The notes under the pieces were generated by a model. It was not told the DNA's origin. It was given only the letters and a program-made list of their open reading frames with translations, and made no database searches. The translations under genes were made by a program, and so were the position numbers. DNA of 64,000 nt from FEN-1219 sp963810755 (lineage in GTDB: Bacteria > Pseudomonadota > Gammaproteobacteria > Steroidobacterales > Rariloculaceae), in assembly GCA_963810755.1 (NCBI GenBank), contig CAWEOP010000003.1:992001-1056000 (forward strand). The letters run 5' to 3'. Positions 1 through 10,651 of the stretch are shown here, piece by piece. Position 1 is the stretch's first letter. Every line of letters begins with the position of its first letter.

Positions 1-1
1 C

Positions 2-442
2 GGGTTTCGGATCGGCGCGGAGCGGTTCGTCACTACTCGCGGCGACATTCGCGAGGTTCTTCCCGTGCCGGAGCAGGTGACGCGCGTGCCCGGTGCGAAG
101 CCATGGCTCCGCGGCATCGCGAACCTGCGTGGTCAGCTGCTGACGGTGGTGGATCTGAAGTCGTTCCTCGGAGCGGGCAGCGCAGCGACGGAACGCCAGG
201 CTCGCGTCCTGATCGTCGCGAGCCGCGATGTGCCTACCGGGCTGATCGTCGACGAGGTCGTCGGCTTTCGTCGCTTCGGTGCAAATGAATACAAGGACGA
301 GACTCCGGCCGGAGTGATTCGCTGCGAGCACTACGTCGAGGGGTGTTATCGTCGCGGCTCGGAAGTCTGGCCGCGGTTCAGTTTGTCGAAGCTGCTCTCA
401 GACGAGCAGTTTCTGATGGCCGGCGAGACGGCCAAGGCATAG
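2..442 (+). CDS. pilI: PilI-like CheW-domain adaptor (5' end cut by window)
   Basis: The reading frame is open from base 2, so the true start lies outside the window and only the C-terminal 146 codons are present. The residues match a CheW-like adaptor: a central WLRGIANLRGQLLTVVDL segment (the conserved 'RG..vpvvDL' core of the CheW fold) followed by a second beta-barrel half. In the Pil-Chp system PilI couples the chemoreceptor PilJ to the histidine kinase ChpA at the inner membrane. The stop at 440-442 is 18 bases before pilJ, and chpA and chpC follow, which gives the pilI-pilJ-chpA order of type IV pilus chemosensory operons. The response regulators pilG and pilH usually lie upstream and would be outside the window. 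Family assignment is firm; the name rests on context. Confidence 0.85.
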   Translation, partial: GFRIGAERFVTTRGDIREVLPVPEQVTRVPGAKPWLRGIANLRGQLLTVVDLKSFLGAGSAATERQARVLIVASRDVPTGLIVDEVVGFRRFGANEYKDETPAGVIRCEHYVEGCYRRGSEVWPRFSLSKLLSDEQFLMAGETAKA

Positions 443-460
443 ATCCAAGGCTCTCCGAAC

Positions 461-2554
461 ATGATCAAATCGAGTCCCTGGCCGAAGCTACTGCCGCCGC
501 TCGCGATCGTCCTCGCCGTCGTGCTGGCCGTTGCGGCCGGCGCCTTGTGGCTCGGCGGCGGCAGCTCGGGCGCGGCGGACGATGGGCTCGGAAAGCTGAT
601 GGCCGTGGCCCAAGCAACCCGTGCCGACGCTCGCGGCGCTTTCGCAGGCGACTCCGACGCGTTCACGCGGCTCGCGAGCAGCACGGCGGAGCTCGCGCGC
701 TTGCGCAAATCGGTCGGTGCGAGCGAGGCGAGCCCAGCCGCTCGCGAGCTCGTGAACGGGGGGACTTGGCAGAGCCTCGAGTCGGAGATCGTGAAGCTCG
801 CTGCTGCGCGCGAGATGCTGCTCGAGCTCCAGGCCGCGCGCGAACGGCTGCTCGAGCTCGCGCCGCAACTGCTCGCGGCTACCGCGAATCTCGTCAGCGC
901 CTTGCCGCCGGCCGATCTCGCGACCAATCAACCTTACCTCGACCGCTTCGAGCTCACCGTCGAGAGCATCCGGCAGAATGTGCGCGCGCTCGCCGCCGGC
1001 ACGGCCGTCGACGAATCGGTGCAGCGGCTCAACGACGCCGAGCAGTACCTCAGCCAAATCATCCGCGGCTTGCGAGGCGAGGATGCGAGCCTCGGCATGA
1101 CCGCCGTTCGCGGGCAGACGGCGCAAGCGAACCTCGATTCCGCGAATCGTCTATTCGATCAAGCGGGCGAGGCCATCCGCACGATCGTACGCGGCGGCGG
1201 GCAGCTCAGCGCGGCGGCGAGCTCGGTCGGCGCGCTCGACGCGGCGGGTGTAGCGCTGCTCGGGCAATACCAGCGCGCCGATGTCGCGGCCCCCGCGGTT
1301 GCCGGGCCGCTCGCGCGGTTGCCGATGGTCCTCGTAGGCGCGGCCCTGCTGCTCGTTGTGCTCATGATGCTCGTCTACTATCGCGCCCGCGACTTCCGCC
1401 GCGCGGCGGAGATCCAGGCCGAAGACAACGAGCGCAATCAGCAGGCTATCCTGCGCTTGCTCGACGAGCTGTCGAGCCTCGCGGACGGCGATCTCACCGT
1501 GCAGGCGACCGTCACGGAGGACATCACGGGCGCGATCGCGGACTCGATCAATTACGCGATCGAAGCGCTGCGCGAGCTCGTCGCGACGATCAACGACTCG
1601 TCGATCCTCGTGGACGCGGCCTCCAAGCAGACGGAAGGCACGGCGCGGCAGCTGCTGCGCGCGAGCGAGACGCAAGCGAAACAGGCCGCGGCGGCGTCGG
1701 AATCGATGGCGCGGATGGCGGTATCGATCGAGGAGGTGTCGGGCAATGCGGAGCGCTGCTCCGACGTCGCGCGCCACTCGGTCGAGGTTGCGCACAAAGG
1801 CGGCGAGGCCGTGCGCCGCACGATCGCCGGAATGAACACGATTCGCGAGACGATCCAAGACACGTCGAAACGCATCAAGCGGCTCGGCGAGAGCTCGCAG
1901 GAGATCGGCAACATCGTCGAGCTCATCGAGGAGATCGCCGAGCAGACGAACATCCTCGCGCTCAATGCATCGATCGAAGCGTCGCGCGCGGGCGAAGCGA
2001 GCCGCGGCTTCGCGGTCGTGGCCGACGAGGTGCAGAAGCTCGCGGAGCGCTCCACGAATGCGACGAAGAAGATCGAGGTGCTGGTGAGCACGATCCAGTC
2101 CGACACCAACGAGGCAGTGGTGTCGATGGAGCGCAGCACGACGGACGTCGTCGGCGGAGCGCTACTCGCGGAGAACGCGGGCGCAGCGCTCGACGAGATC
2201 GAGCAGGTGTCGCACCAGATCGCGAGCCTGGTCCACAACATCTCGGGCTCGTCGAAGGAGCAGTCGAGCGTCGCGGGTGCGATCACGAAGAACATGCATG
2301 TGCTGCGCGAGATCAGCTCGAAGACGACCGAGTCTTCGGCCGCGACCATGAGCGCGATCAGCAAGCTCGCCGAGCTCGCATCGCAGTTGCGCAAGTCGGT
2401 GTCGGGCTTCGCGCTCCCCGATCAGAGCGGCGGGACGGGCGTGCTGAGCACCGCGCGCGTAGCCGCGAACCTCGAGCGCGCACAAGCGGTGGGGCCGCCG
2501 CTCCCACCGACTCCCGTCGCGGAGCCCCCGGCGCGCCGACGCCAGTCTGGATAG
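461..2554 (+). CDS. pilJ: PilJ-like methyl-accepting chemotaxis receptor
   Basis: A 697-residue chemoreceptor for twitching motility. An N-terminal membrane segment lies at about residues 10-32. A mostly helical periplasmic region follows, then a second membrane helix at about 287-306 (LPMVLVGAALLLVVLMMLVY), a HAMP-type linker and a long cytoplasmic coiled-coil domain. The MCP hairpin tip is plain at about 485-535, with AEQTNILALNASIEASRAGE and the following GFAVVADEVQKLAERS, which bind CheA/CheW-type partners. The length and two-helix layout fit PilJ rather than a classic serine/aspartate receptor. It lies 18 bases after pilI and 12 bases before chpA, so all are probably co-transcribed. No pilK-like methyltransferase gene follows it, unlike the Pseudomonas arrangement. 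Confidence 0.93.
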   Translation: MIKSSPWPKLLPPLAIVLAVVLAVAAGALWLGGGSSGAADDGLGKLMAVAQATRADARGAFAGDSDAFTRLASSTAELARLRKSVGASEASPAARELVNGGTWQSLESEIVKLAAAREMLLELQAARERLLELAPQLLAATANLVSALPPADLATNQPYLDRFELTVESIRQNVRALAAGTAVDESVQRLNDAEQYLSQIIRGLRGEDASLGMTAVRGQTAQANLDSANRLFDQAGEAIRTIVRGGGQLSAAASSVGALDAAGVALLGQYQRADVAAPAVAGPLARLPMVLVGAALLLVVLMMLVYYRARDFRRAAEIQAEDNERNQQAILRLLDELSSLADGDLTVQATVTEDITGAIADSINYAIEALRELVATINDSSILVDAASKQTEGTARQLLRASETQAKQAAAASESMARMAVSIEEVSGNAERCSDVARHSVEVAHKGGEAVRRTIAGMNTIRETIQDTSKRIKRLGESSQEIGNIVELIEEIAEQTNILALNASIEASRAGEASRGFAVVADEVQKLAERSTNATKKIEVLVSTIQSDTNEAVVSMERSTTDVVGGALLAENAGAALDEIEQVSHQIASLVHNISGSSKEQSSVAGAITKNMHVLREISSKTTESSAATMSAISKLAELASQLRKSVSGFALPDQSGGTGVLSTARVAANLERAQAVGPPLPPTPVAEPPARRRQSG

Positions 2555-2566
2555 GCTTGGGATCGC

Positions 2567-5500
2567 ATGGCGGTCGGTAGCATGGATGATCTCGCGGCGC
2601 ACTCGTTTGACTTGGTCAACCGGGAGCTCGCGAGCACGCTCGACGGCGCGCGGCGCGAGCTCGAGGACTACGTCGACGGCCACTCCGGAAAGGATGCCCT
2701 CGGCCGCACCGCGGATCTTTTGCACCTCGCGCGTGGCGCGCTGAAGATCGTCGAGATCCACGGCGCGGCGCTACTCGCCGAGGAGATGGAGCAAACCTGC
2801 CGCCGTCTGGCGGAGGCCGGCGACCAGGACAAGTCCGAGAAAGGCCTCGAGGCGCTCACGCGCGCGATGGTGCAGCTGCCCGCCTATCTCGAGCGGCTGC
2901 TTTCGGGCGGCAAGGACGTCGCGCTCGTGCTGCTGCCGCTGCTGAACGACCTGCGTCACGCACGCGACAAGCCGTCGCTCTCCGAAGGCACGCTCGTGCT
3001 TCTGAACGCGGGTCCGTTCGAGCGCCATTTGCAAGCCGCGCAAGGCGGCGGGCCCGCGGGTCCTGAAGTCGGGCGCGGCTTCGAAAAGGTCGCACAACGC
3101 GCGCGGCCCGCATTCCAAACCGCGTTGCTCGGCTGGATCAAGGGCGCCGACGTCGCGCGTCACCTGGACGAGCTGCTGCGCGTCAGCACCGGGCTCGAGC
3201 GCGCGGCCGCGACGGAGCAGGTCAAGCATTTTTGGACGGTGCTGACCGCGGTGCTCACCGCGATCCGCATGGGCGGCCTCGAGGCCACCGTGACTCTGAA
3301 ACGCCTGATCGGCCAGGCGGACCGGCAGCTCAAGCGACTGATCGACGGCGGCGAGCCCGCGCTCGTCAACACGCCGCCGGTGGAGCTGATCAACAGCCTG
3401 CTCTATTACGTCGCGCGCTCCACGTCCGACGACACGCGTATTCAGAAGCTCCGCGACATCTACGGCTTGAGCGACATGCTGCCGGCGGAGGATCAGCTCG
3501 AGCAAGCGCGCGAAGGCCTCGCGGGGCCGAGCGTGAAGCTCATGCGCACCGTCGCGCAGGCCATCAAGGAAGACCTCGGCGCGGTGAAAGACGTGCTCGA
3601 CATCTTCGTGCGCACGGGCATGCAGGACATCGAGAGGCTCGGTCCGCAGCTCGAGATGCTCAAGAAGATCGGCGACACGCTCGGCGTGCTCGGTCTCGAG
3701 AAGGCGCGTACCCAGATACAGCGCGAGACGCAGGAGCTCAACGCGATCGCCGCGAGCAACAAGACCGTCGATCGGGCGGTGCTCGAGAAGATCGCGGCCA
3801 CTCTGCTCGAGGTAGAGGATACGCTCGACCGCGAGCTCGTGCGTTCCGTGACGCCGGGCGACGGCGAGGCGCCGTCCGAGGCGGCCGACGACGATGGTCA
3901 GCACAAGCACGTCACGCAGGCCGTGATGGGCGAGTGCATCGTGAATCTCGCCAAGGTCAAGGAAGCGGTCATCCAGCTCGTCGACCATCCGGGCGACGCA
4001 CGCGTGCTCGAGCAGGCCAAGCCGCAGTTGCGCGGCATCGTCGCGGGCCTGCTGATGTTGAACAAGACGAAAGCCGTGCAGGTCGTGGAGCGCGTGGGTG
4101 CCGTGATCGCCACGCGGCTCGCGCCGGGCGGCGCGGCGTTCAAGCCGGAATACCTCGAGCGGCTCGCCGACGCGATCGTGAGCGTCGAGTACTACATGGA
4201 GACCGTGAGCGCGGGCCGGAACGACCCGTGGTACATGCTCGAGAACGCCGAGCGTTGCCTCGACCTGCTCGAGAAGCTCCCGGTCGTGAAGGTGGCACGC
4301 CCGCCGGCGCCCGCCGCCGCGGCGCCCCCGCCCGCCGCACCCGCGCCGCCGCCCGAAACCGGCGCCGAAGCCCGCGGAGAAGCGGCCGTCGGTAATGGAA
4401 ATAGACGAAGACCGCTCGGATCCCGAGCTGGTCGAGCTGTTCATCGAGGAGGCGAAAGAAGAGGTTGCGAGCATCCAGCGGCATTTGCCGGCGTGGGCCG
4501 AGAACCTCCAGAACTCCGAGGCGTTGATCGCGCTGCGCCGCTCGTTCCACACGTTGAAGGGCAGCGGGCGAATGGTCGGTGCCCAACTGATCGGCGAGTT
4601 CTCCTGGAACATCGAGAACCTGCTGAACCGGTTGATCAATCAAACGCTCGAGACCACGCCGCCGATGGTCGCGTTCGTCGGCGAAGCGGCCAAGGCGCTG
4701 CCGCAGCTCATCGAGCAGCTCGAGCTCGGGTTGCCGCCTAAGGTCGATGTCCATCTTGATCATGAAGCAAGCGGAAGCGTTCGCCGAAGGTGACCCCGAG
4801 GCGGAGAGCCTGACGGGACAGTCGCTGCGCGTGCAGGTGCTCGAGCCGCCGCCCGAGCCCGAGCCCGCCCCGGCGGGAATGGATCCCGTCCTCGCGGACA
4901 TCTTCGTCAAGGAGATGCGCGGACACGTCGAGGTCATTCGCAACTACCTCACGGCCGCGGAGAGCCGGCCCGAGCCGCATCTCGTGGAGGAACCCGTCTA
5001 CCGCGCGTGCCACACGCTGCTCGGCAGCGGCCGAATGGCGGGATTCGAGCCCGCTATGGAGCTCGCGGGACCGATGGCGGAGCATCTGCGCCGGCATTTC
5101 GATGCCGGCACGGGTCTCACGAACGCGGGCCTCGCAGCGCTGCGTGCGGCCGCGGCGGAGATCGAGACGATGGCGGAGGCGATCGTCGTGCGCCGCGAAT
5201 ATGCGCTGAATCCTGCGCTGCCTGCGCTGATGAGTGCGCTCGCCGAGAGCGCCAGCGCGCGCGCGGCCCCCGTAAGCGAGCCGCCGGCGCAGGACGCCGT
5301 CGCTCGCGAGCCGGCGGCCCCCGCCGAGCCCGTGTCCCCGGCTGAGCAACCTGCCGCCGGTCCGGAAGAGCCGCTCATGCGCGTCGCGGCAGCGGGCTTC
5401 GATCCCGAGATCGCCGCGATCTTCGCAGAGGAAGCGGCGGAGATTCTCGACAACGCGGAGCTTGCGCTGCGCGCGATCCGCCAGAAACCCGAGCCCGCCG

Positions 5501-8038
5501 CGACGGTCGAGCTGCAGCGCTTGCTGCATACGCTCAAGGGCGGCGCGCGGATGGCCGGCGTCACGCCGATGGGCGATTTGAGTCACGCGCTCGAGACGCT
5601 GCTCGAGCGGATCGCGGACGGACGTCTGCAACCGACGAGCGAATCGCTCGATCTCGTGCAGCGCTCGCTCGATCAGCTCCAGCAGATGCGGGATGCCATC
5701 GACGGGGGGCGCGAGATCGCGTCTGCGCCCGCACTCGTCGCTCAGCTCGAGAGTGTCGAAAGCTCCGGCCCGCCGCTTCGCGAGCCCACGATGGCGCCGG
5801 CGGCGCCGCCCGCCCTCGAGTCGCCCCCGAGCGCGGCGCCGACAGCTGTCGTCCCGAGCGCGCCGCCGGAGGTTACGACGCCGATTCACGAGCCCGAGCT
5901 GCCCGTGCCGGCCGCGGCAGACTGAAGAGGTCTCGCTCGTCGAATCGACGGGCACCATCGAGCTCACGGCGGCGAACCTCGAGGAGCTCGAGTCGATCGA
6001 GTTGCCGATCCCCGCGGTCGAGGAGATCGCGGCCGCCCTCGCGCCCGTTGAGAGCGAGGACCCGACACTCGATGAGCCGATCGCCATCGATGCGCCGGAG
6101 CCGACGATCATCGAGGACAGCGGCGCTCTCGCCAACTTCGCGCTCGAATCGGCCGCCCCGGAACCCCCCGTCGAGCAACGCGTGGAGACTCCGGCCGCGC
6201 AGCCTCCCGCCGACCTGCGCAGCGCCGAGCGAGCCGAGACCGCGCGGGTCGACGCGGGGTTGCTCGACGCGCTGCTCAATGGTGCGGGCGAGATCAACAT
6301 CTTCCAGTCGCGAATCACGCAGCAGATGAGCTCGATCGAGTTCCACCTCGGCGAGCTCGGCGCGACGGTGTCGCGGCTGCGCGATCAGCTACGTAAGCTC
6401 GAGGCGGAGACCGAAGCGCAGATCCTGCACCGCCACCAGGACGACGTCGCGAGCGATGGCGGCTTCGATCCTCTCGAGCTCGATCGCTATTCCACGATCC
6501 AACAGCTGTCGCGCGCGCTCGCCGAATCCGCGAACGACGTCGCGAGCATCAACGAGCTGCTGAATGGCCTCACCAACGAGACGGAGACGCTGCTCACACA
6601 ACAGGCACGCGTCACGGCGGAGCTGCAGAACGGCCTGATGCAGACGCGCATGGTGCCATTCCAGCGCCATGTCGCCCGGCTCGCGCGGATCGTGCGCCAG
6701 GCGTGCGCGGACACCGGGAAGATCGCCGAGCTCATCGTCGAGGGTGAGAACAACGAGATCGATCGGCAGGTTCTCGAGAGCATGTTGCCGCCGTTCGAGC
6801 ACCTCCTGCGCAACGCGGTCGCGCACGGCATCGAGGACCCCGCGACTCGGAAGCAGCGCGGCAAGCCCGAGACGGGCAAGGTCTTCCTCAAGATCAAGCG
6901 CGAAGGCTCCGAGGTCATCATCGAAGTCGTCGATGACGGCGGCGGGCTCGATCTACAGGCCATACGGCGCAAGGCGTACGAAAAAGGCTTGCTTGCCGAG
7001 AACCAGAGGATCACGGACGACCAAGCCATGGAGCTGATCTTGCAGCCGGGATTCAGCACGGCTGGCGAAGTCACGCACACGGCGGGCCGCGGCGTCGGAA
7101 TGGACATTGTCGACAACGAGGTCAAGAAGCTCGGTGGCTCGATGCGGATCGAGTCGACGGCGGGGCAGGGTACGCGCTTCCTGATGCGTTTGCCGTACAC
7201 GCTTGCGATCACGCACGCGTTGATCGTGAACGTGGGCGACGAGACATTCGCGCTGCCGCTGCCGACGGTCGAAGGCATCACACGCCTGTCGCGCGAGAAA
7301 ATCCTGAAGCATCTCACCGAGGACGAGCCGAAGCTCGACTACGGCGGCATCACGTACCGCATCCAGCATCTCGGCAGCCTCGTAGGTGCGGCTCCGTCGG
7401 CGTTGCCGGAGGACGAGCACGCGGTATCGCTCGTGCTAATCCGCGCGGGCGAGAACTCGACTGCGCTTTTGACGGACTCGCTCGAAGGTAGCCGCGAGAT
7501 CGTCGTAAAGACGCTTGGGCCCCATATCGCGAGCGTCGCGGGCGTCACGGGTGCCACCATCTTGGGCGACGGCCGCGTGATCATGATTCTCGACCCCGGC
7601 ACGCTGGTGCGCGCGCAGCGCGCGCTGGAGCCGGTCGTCCCGGTCGCGCCACCGGTCGCCGAACGTCAGCTCACCGCGCTCGTCGTCGACGACTCCATCA
7701 CGATGCGGCGAGTGACGCAGCGTCTGCTCGAGCGGCGCGGCGTGAAGGTGCTCACCGCACGCGACGGTCTCGACGCGATTACCGTGCTTCAGGAGCACGA
7801 GGCCGACATCATCCTGCTAGACATCGAGATGCCGCGAATGGATGGCTACCAATTCGCGACGCACGTGCGCAACGACGCGAAGATGAAGCACTTACCGATC
7901 ATCATGATCACGTCGCGGTCGGGCGAGAAGCACAGAGCGAAGGCGATCGAGATCGGGGTCAACGATTACCTCAGCAAGCCGTATCAGGAGAACCAGCTCG
8001 TGGCGGCGATCGAGGCCCTGCTCGGGAGGCACCTATGA
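2567..8038 (+). CDS. chpA: ChpA/PilL-type hybrid histidine kinase, composite of four frames
   Basis: A very large CheA-like kinase for twitching motility, about 1,822 residues once three single-base shifts are removed (5,472 bases minus 3 is divisible by 3). Readable pieces are 2567 to about 4330, about 4350-4755, about 4765-5915 and about 5915-8038. The first piece is a helical FimL/ChpA-type N-terminus. Three Hpt-type phosphotransfer motifs follow: FHTLKGSGRM (about 4545), CHTLLGSGRM (about 5010) and LHTLKGGARM (about 5525). The kinase core has the N box LLRNAVAHGIEDP (about 6808) and the G box GRGVGMDIVDN (about 7085). A CheW-like domain precedes a C-terminal receiver domain with the phospho-accepting Asp in LLDIEMPRMDG (about 7820) and the conserved Lys in YLSKP. 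Between pieces 2 and 3, dropping one T near 4757 joins HL to IMKQAEAFAEG. Near 5920, dropping one C joins the frames. All domain motifs are intact, so I read it as a functional gene with sequence errors. Confidence 0.85.
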
Positions 8039-8078
8039 AGGCACGCAGATTCTCAGCGCGCGGACGGAAGGCGGCGCC

Positions 8079-8558
8079 GTGAGCCAGGAGCAGCAGAAGG
8101 AGCTCTATAGCTTGCTGATTCCGCTGAAGGGCGAGCGTCTGCTCGTGCCGCGGATGTGCGTCGCCGAAGTGATCGCATTCGCGGACACGGTGCGCGACCG
8201 CCAAGACGGGCATCCCGATTGGTACCTCGGCACGATCGAATGGAACAGCCGGCGACTGCCCGTGGTTTCGTTCGACGACCCCGATAAAGAGGAGCGTCGC
8301 TCGAAACGCAGTCGCGCGCGCGTCGTCGTGTTCCACGCCATCACTCAAGAGCTCAAAGGCGGATACTACGGCGTGCTGACTCAGGGCTTTCCGCAGCTCG
8401 TGCGAGTGAATCCCGACGTGCTCGGCCTAGACACCGAGCAGCCGTTGCCCGCGCGCCAGCCCGTGTTGTGCCGCGCGCGCATGATCCACGAATACCCGTT
8501 GATCCCCGACGTGGAACGGATCGAGCGGATGATCGCGGAGCTTCCGATTCGCCATTGA
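8079..8558 (+). CDS. chpC: ChpC-like CheW-domain protein
   Basis: A 159-residue protein starting at a GTG. It has the CheW fold outline (LYSLLIPLKGERLLVPRMCVAE, then WYLGTIEWNSRRLPVVSF) and matches the ChpC branch of adaptors that sits at the end of Pil-Chp operons. It lies 40 bases after chpA on the same strand, so it probably belongs to that operon. ChpC is thought to link additional receptors to the ChpA kinase. No chpB-type methylesterase gene lies between chpA and chpC, unlike Pseudomonas aeruginosa. An in-frame ATG slightly upstream was not seen, so the GTG is the best start. The convergent rsmE gene follows after 27 bases. Confidence 0.8.
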   Translation: MSQEQQKELYSLLIPLKGERLLVPRMCVAEVIAFADTVRDRQDGHPDWYLGTIEWNSRRLPVVSFDDPDKEERRSKRSRARVVVFHAITQELKGGYYGVLTQGFPQLVRVNPDVLGLDTEQPLPARQPVLCRARMIHEYPLIPDVERIERMIAELPIRH

Positions 8559-8585
8559 CGCGACGCCACGGCGTCGCGCTCCGTT

Positions 8586-9329
8586 CTAAAGATCCCCCCA
8601 GAGCGCTTGCGCGACCGCGCAGGTGGCGATCGCGGCGGTTTCCGCCCGCAGAACGCGCGGGCCGAGGCCTGCGCGCCGGAAACCCGCCGCGTCGAGACGC
8701 CGCCAATCGTTCGCGCCGAAACCGCCTTCCGGACCCACAGCCGTGATCACGCTCGCGGGGACTTCCGCGCCTCCTGTGAGCCGGCCGACTGCTTCGAGGT
8801 CGAGCGCGATCCTCGCGTCTGCTTCGGGCAGGGCGTCGAGCGCTGTCGCGAGCGCGTCAGCCGCGTGGATCGCAGGCGGCTCATGGCGCCCGCATTGCTC
8901 GCACGCGCTCTGGGCGATCTTCCGCCAATGCTCGAGGCGGCGTTCGACGCGTTCACCGTCGAGCTTGACGACGCTGAACTCCGTATACACCGGAACGATC
9001 GTGCGCACGCCAAGCTCGGTGGCTTTCTGGACGATCAGATCCATGGCGTCGGACTTCGGGAGCGCTTGCACCAGCGTGAGGTCTAGACGTGAGGCAGGCA
9101 GTGCATCCAGCGTCGCTCGCAGCTCGAGCTCCGCGCCGCGCCGCTGCAGGCCGACCACGCCTGCCTGGCGCTCCGTTCCATTGCCGTCGAACGCGACGAG
9201 CTCGTCGCCGCGCTTCAACCGGAGCACGTGCACCAAGTAGTGCGCTTCGCGTTCGTCGAGCGTGAGCGTATCGCCGCGAAGGTCGCGCTCGAGAAACAAG
9301 CGCGGCACGCGGCGTCTGTTCATGGCCAT
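8586..9329 (-). CDS. rsmE: 16S rRNA (uracil1498-N3)-methyltransferase RsmE
   Basis: A 247-residue SPOUT-class methyltransferase that methylates U1498 of 16S rRNA using S-adenosylmethionine. An N-terminal PUA-like domain (RLFLERDLRGDTLTLDEREA) precedes the knotted catalytic domain. The diagnostic knot motifs are present: AVGPEGGFGANDW and, near the C-terminus, LGPRVLRAETAAIATCAVAQ. The length fits the family. Two ATG codons lie two residues apart (9329 and 9323); the second gives the more usual MNRRRVPRLFL beginning. The gene is convergent with chpC and divergent from ampD. Confidence 0.93.
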   Translation of the reverse strand: MAMNRRRVPRLFLERDLRGDTLTLDEREAHYLVHVLRLKRGDELVAFDGNGTERQAGVVGLQRRGAELELRATLDALPASRLDLTLVQALPKSDAMDLIVQKATELGVRTIVPVYTEFSVVKLDGERVERRLEHWRKIAQSACEQCGRHEPPAIHAADALATALDALPEADARIALDLEAVGRLTGGAEVPASVITAVGPEGGFGANDWRRLDAAGFRRAGLGPRVLRAETAAIATCAVAQALWGDL

Positions 9330-9452
9330 TGGGTTCGCCGTTGTTTGCTTGCCGAGTCCCGAACGGGTCGCGGAGGGCTGGTATCATTCTCCCGGCCGGC
9401 TCGCGTCCGCTCGACTCGCATACACACTTTAACAGCTGGAATCGGAACCACC

Positions 9453-10016
9453 GTGATCATCGATCGAGTGTCGGGTTGGCTCGACGGCGTGCGTAGGGTC
9501 GAGTCCCCGAACAGCGACGACCGTCCACCGGGCCTTGGGCCGGAGCTCATCGTCGTGCACGGCATCAGTCTGCCGCCCGGGAGGTTCGGGGACGGTTGGA
9601 TCGACCGATTCTTCCTGAACGAGTTGCCCGCGGCGGCCGATCCGTATTTCGCGACGATCGCCGAGCTCAGAGTCTCGGCGCACGCGCTCGTGACTCGCGA
9701 CGGCGCGCTGACTCAGTACGTGTCCTTCAACAGGCGCGCTTGGCATGCCGGCAGGTCGACGCATTGCGGCCGCACGGAGTGCAACGACTTCTCCGTGGGC
9801 ATCGAGCTCGAGGGTACGGACGACGTGCCGTACGAGTCCGCTCAGTACGAAACGCTCGCGACGCTCATCCGCGCGCTACGGCGCGCGTATCGCAGCCTGC
9901 GGAGTGCAGACGTCGTGGGTCACAGCGACATCGCGCCGGGACGCAAGACGGATCCCGGTCCGTCGTTCGAGTGGCAGCGACTGCGCCGGCTGCTCGACGG
10001 CCGCGCCGCGACCTGA
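9453..10016 (+). CDS. ampD: 1,6-anhydro-N-acetylmuramyl-L-alanine amidase AmpD
   Basis: A cytoplasmic zinc amidase of 187 residues that removes the stem peptide from anhydro-muropeptides during cell-wall recycling. The GTG start at 9453 places the protein beginning (VIIDRVSGWLDGVRRVESPN) in line with other AmpD proteins; the frame stays open further upstream but that stretch does not look coding. Zinc ligands are visible: the His of LIVVHGISLPPG, and the His and Asp of VVGHSDIAPGRKTDPG, where the Lys of RKTDPG is the expected catalytic-site residue. The SAHALVTRDG and NDFSVGIELEG blocks are also typical. Its product feeds anhydroMurNAc to AnmK, encoded at 24551-25660. Confidence 0.94.
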   Translation: MIIDRVSGWLDGVRRVESPNSDDRPPGLGPELIVVHGISLPPGRFGDGWIDRFFLNELPAAADPYFATIAELRVSAHALVTRDGALTQYVSFNRRAWHAGRSTHCGRTECNDFSVGIELEGTDDVPYESAQYETLATLIRALRRAYRSLRSADVVGHSDIAPGRKTDPGPSFEWQRLRRLLDGRAAT

Positions 10017-10019
10017 CCC

Positions 10020-10574
10020 CTAGGACTGCGGATCGCGGCTCCAAAGGACCTCGCGTCCGCCGTTCCGGCGTGCAAGCGCGCGCGCCATCACGAACAACAG
10101 ATCCGACAATCGGTTGAGATAGCGAAGCAACTCGCCGTTCACGCCGTGCAGCTTGGCGGCAGCCCACGCCTGCCGCTCTGCGCGCCGACACACCGTGCGC
10201 GCGACGTGGCAGATCGCCGCGGCGCGGTTGCCGCCCGGCAGCACGAACTCCTCGAGCGGCGGCAACGCCGCGTTGATCTCGTCGAGATCGTGCTCGAGCT
10301 GCGCCACGTGGTCCGCTGCGATCTTCACGTAGCCCGGCAGCGAGAGCTCGGCGCCGATCTCGAACAACTCGTGTTGAATGCGGTGCAGCGGCTCGGCAAT
10401 CGCAGACGGCAAATCCGGTTCCGCGAGCAGCAACCCGAGCGTGCTGTTCGTTTCGTCGACCGAGCCGAACGCCTCGACTCGCACGTCGTATTTGTCGACG
10501 CGTTCGCCATCGGCGAGACCGGTCGTGCCGTCGTCACCCGTGCGCGTGTAGATCTTGCTGAGTCGATTGCCCAA
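10020..10574 (-). CDS. ATP:cob(I)alamin adenosyltransferase, PduO type
   Basis: A 184-residue enzyme that transfers the adenosyl group of ATP to cob(I)alamin to form coenzyme B12. I placed the start at a TTG (10574-10572) because it gives the family-typical N-terminus MGNRLSKIYTRTGDDGTTGL. The ATP-binding region TRTGDDGTTGLA, the FGSVDETNSTLGLL block and the C-terminal RYLNRLSDLLFVMAR segment are all characteristic. Its stop lies 3 bases beyond that of the convergent ampD. It complements the riboswitch-controlled btuFCD operon at 43-46 kb: one imports cobalamin and the other activates it. Confidence 0.9.
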   Translation of the reverse strand: MGNRLSKIYTRTGDDGTTGLADGERVDKYDVRVEAFGSVDETNSTLGLLLAEPDLPSAIAEPLHRIQHELFEIGAELSLPGYVKIAADHVAQLEHDLDEINAALPPLEEFVLPGGNRAAAICHVARTVCRRAERQAWAAAKLHGVNGELLRYLNRLSDLLFVMARALARRNGGREVLWSRDPQS

Positions 10575-10651
10575 GTTCCGCCTCGCAGAGTCGGCTGCAA
10601 CGCTGCGAATGATACGACAGGGGAACCGCGCGCGGCGGGCGGCCGCTCCGG

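Noticed and set aside
343..2580. 745-codon open frame on the + strand over pilJ
   Set aside because: It is an arginine-rich shadow in the wrong frame of pilJ. Many long frames of this kind occur because GC-rich codons rarely form stops; none has domain signals.
2771..4639. 622-codon open frame on the minus strand over chpA
   Set aside because: Antisense shadow of a helical coding region, with repetitive Arg/Leu/Glu composition and no recognisable motifs.
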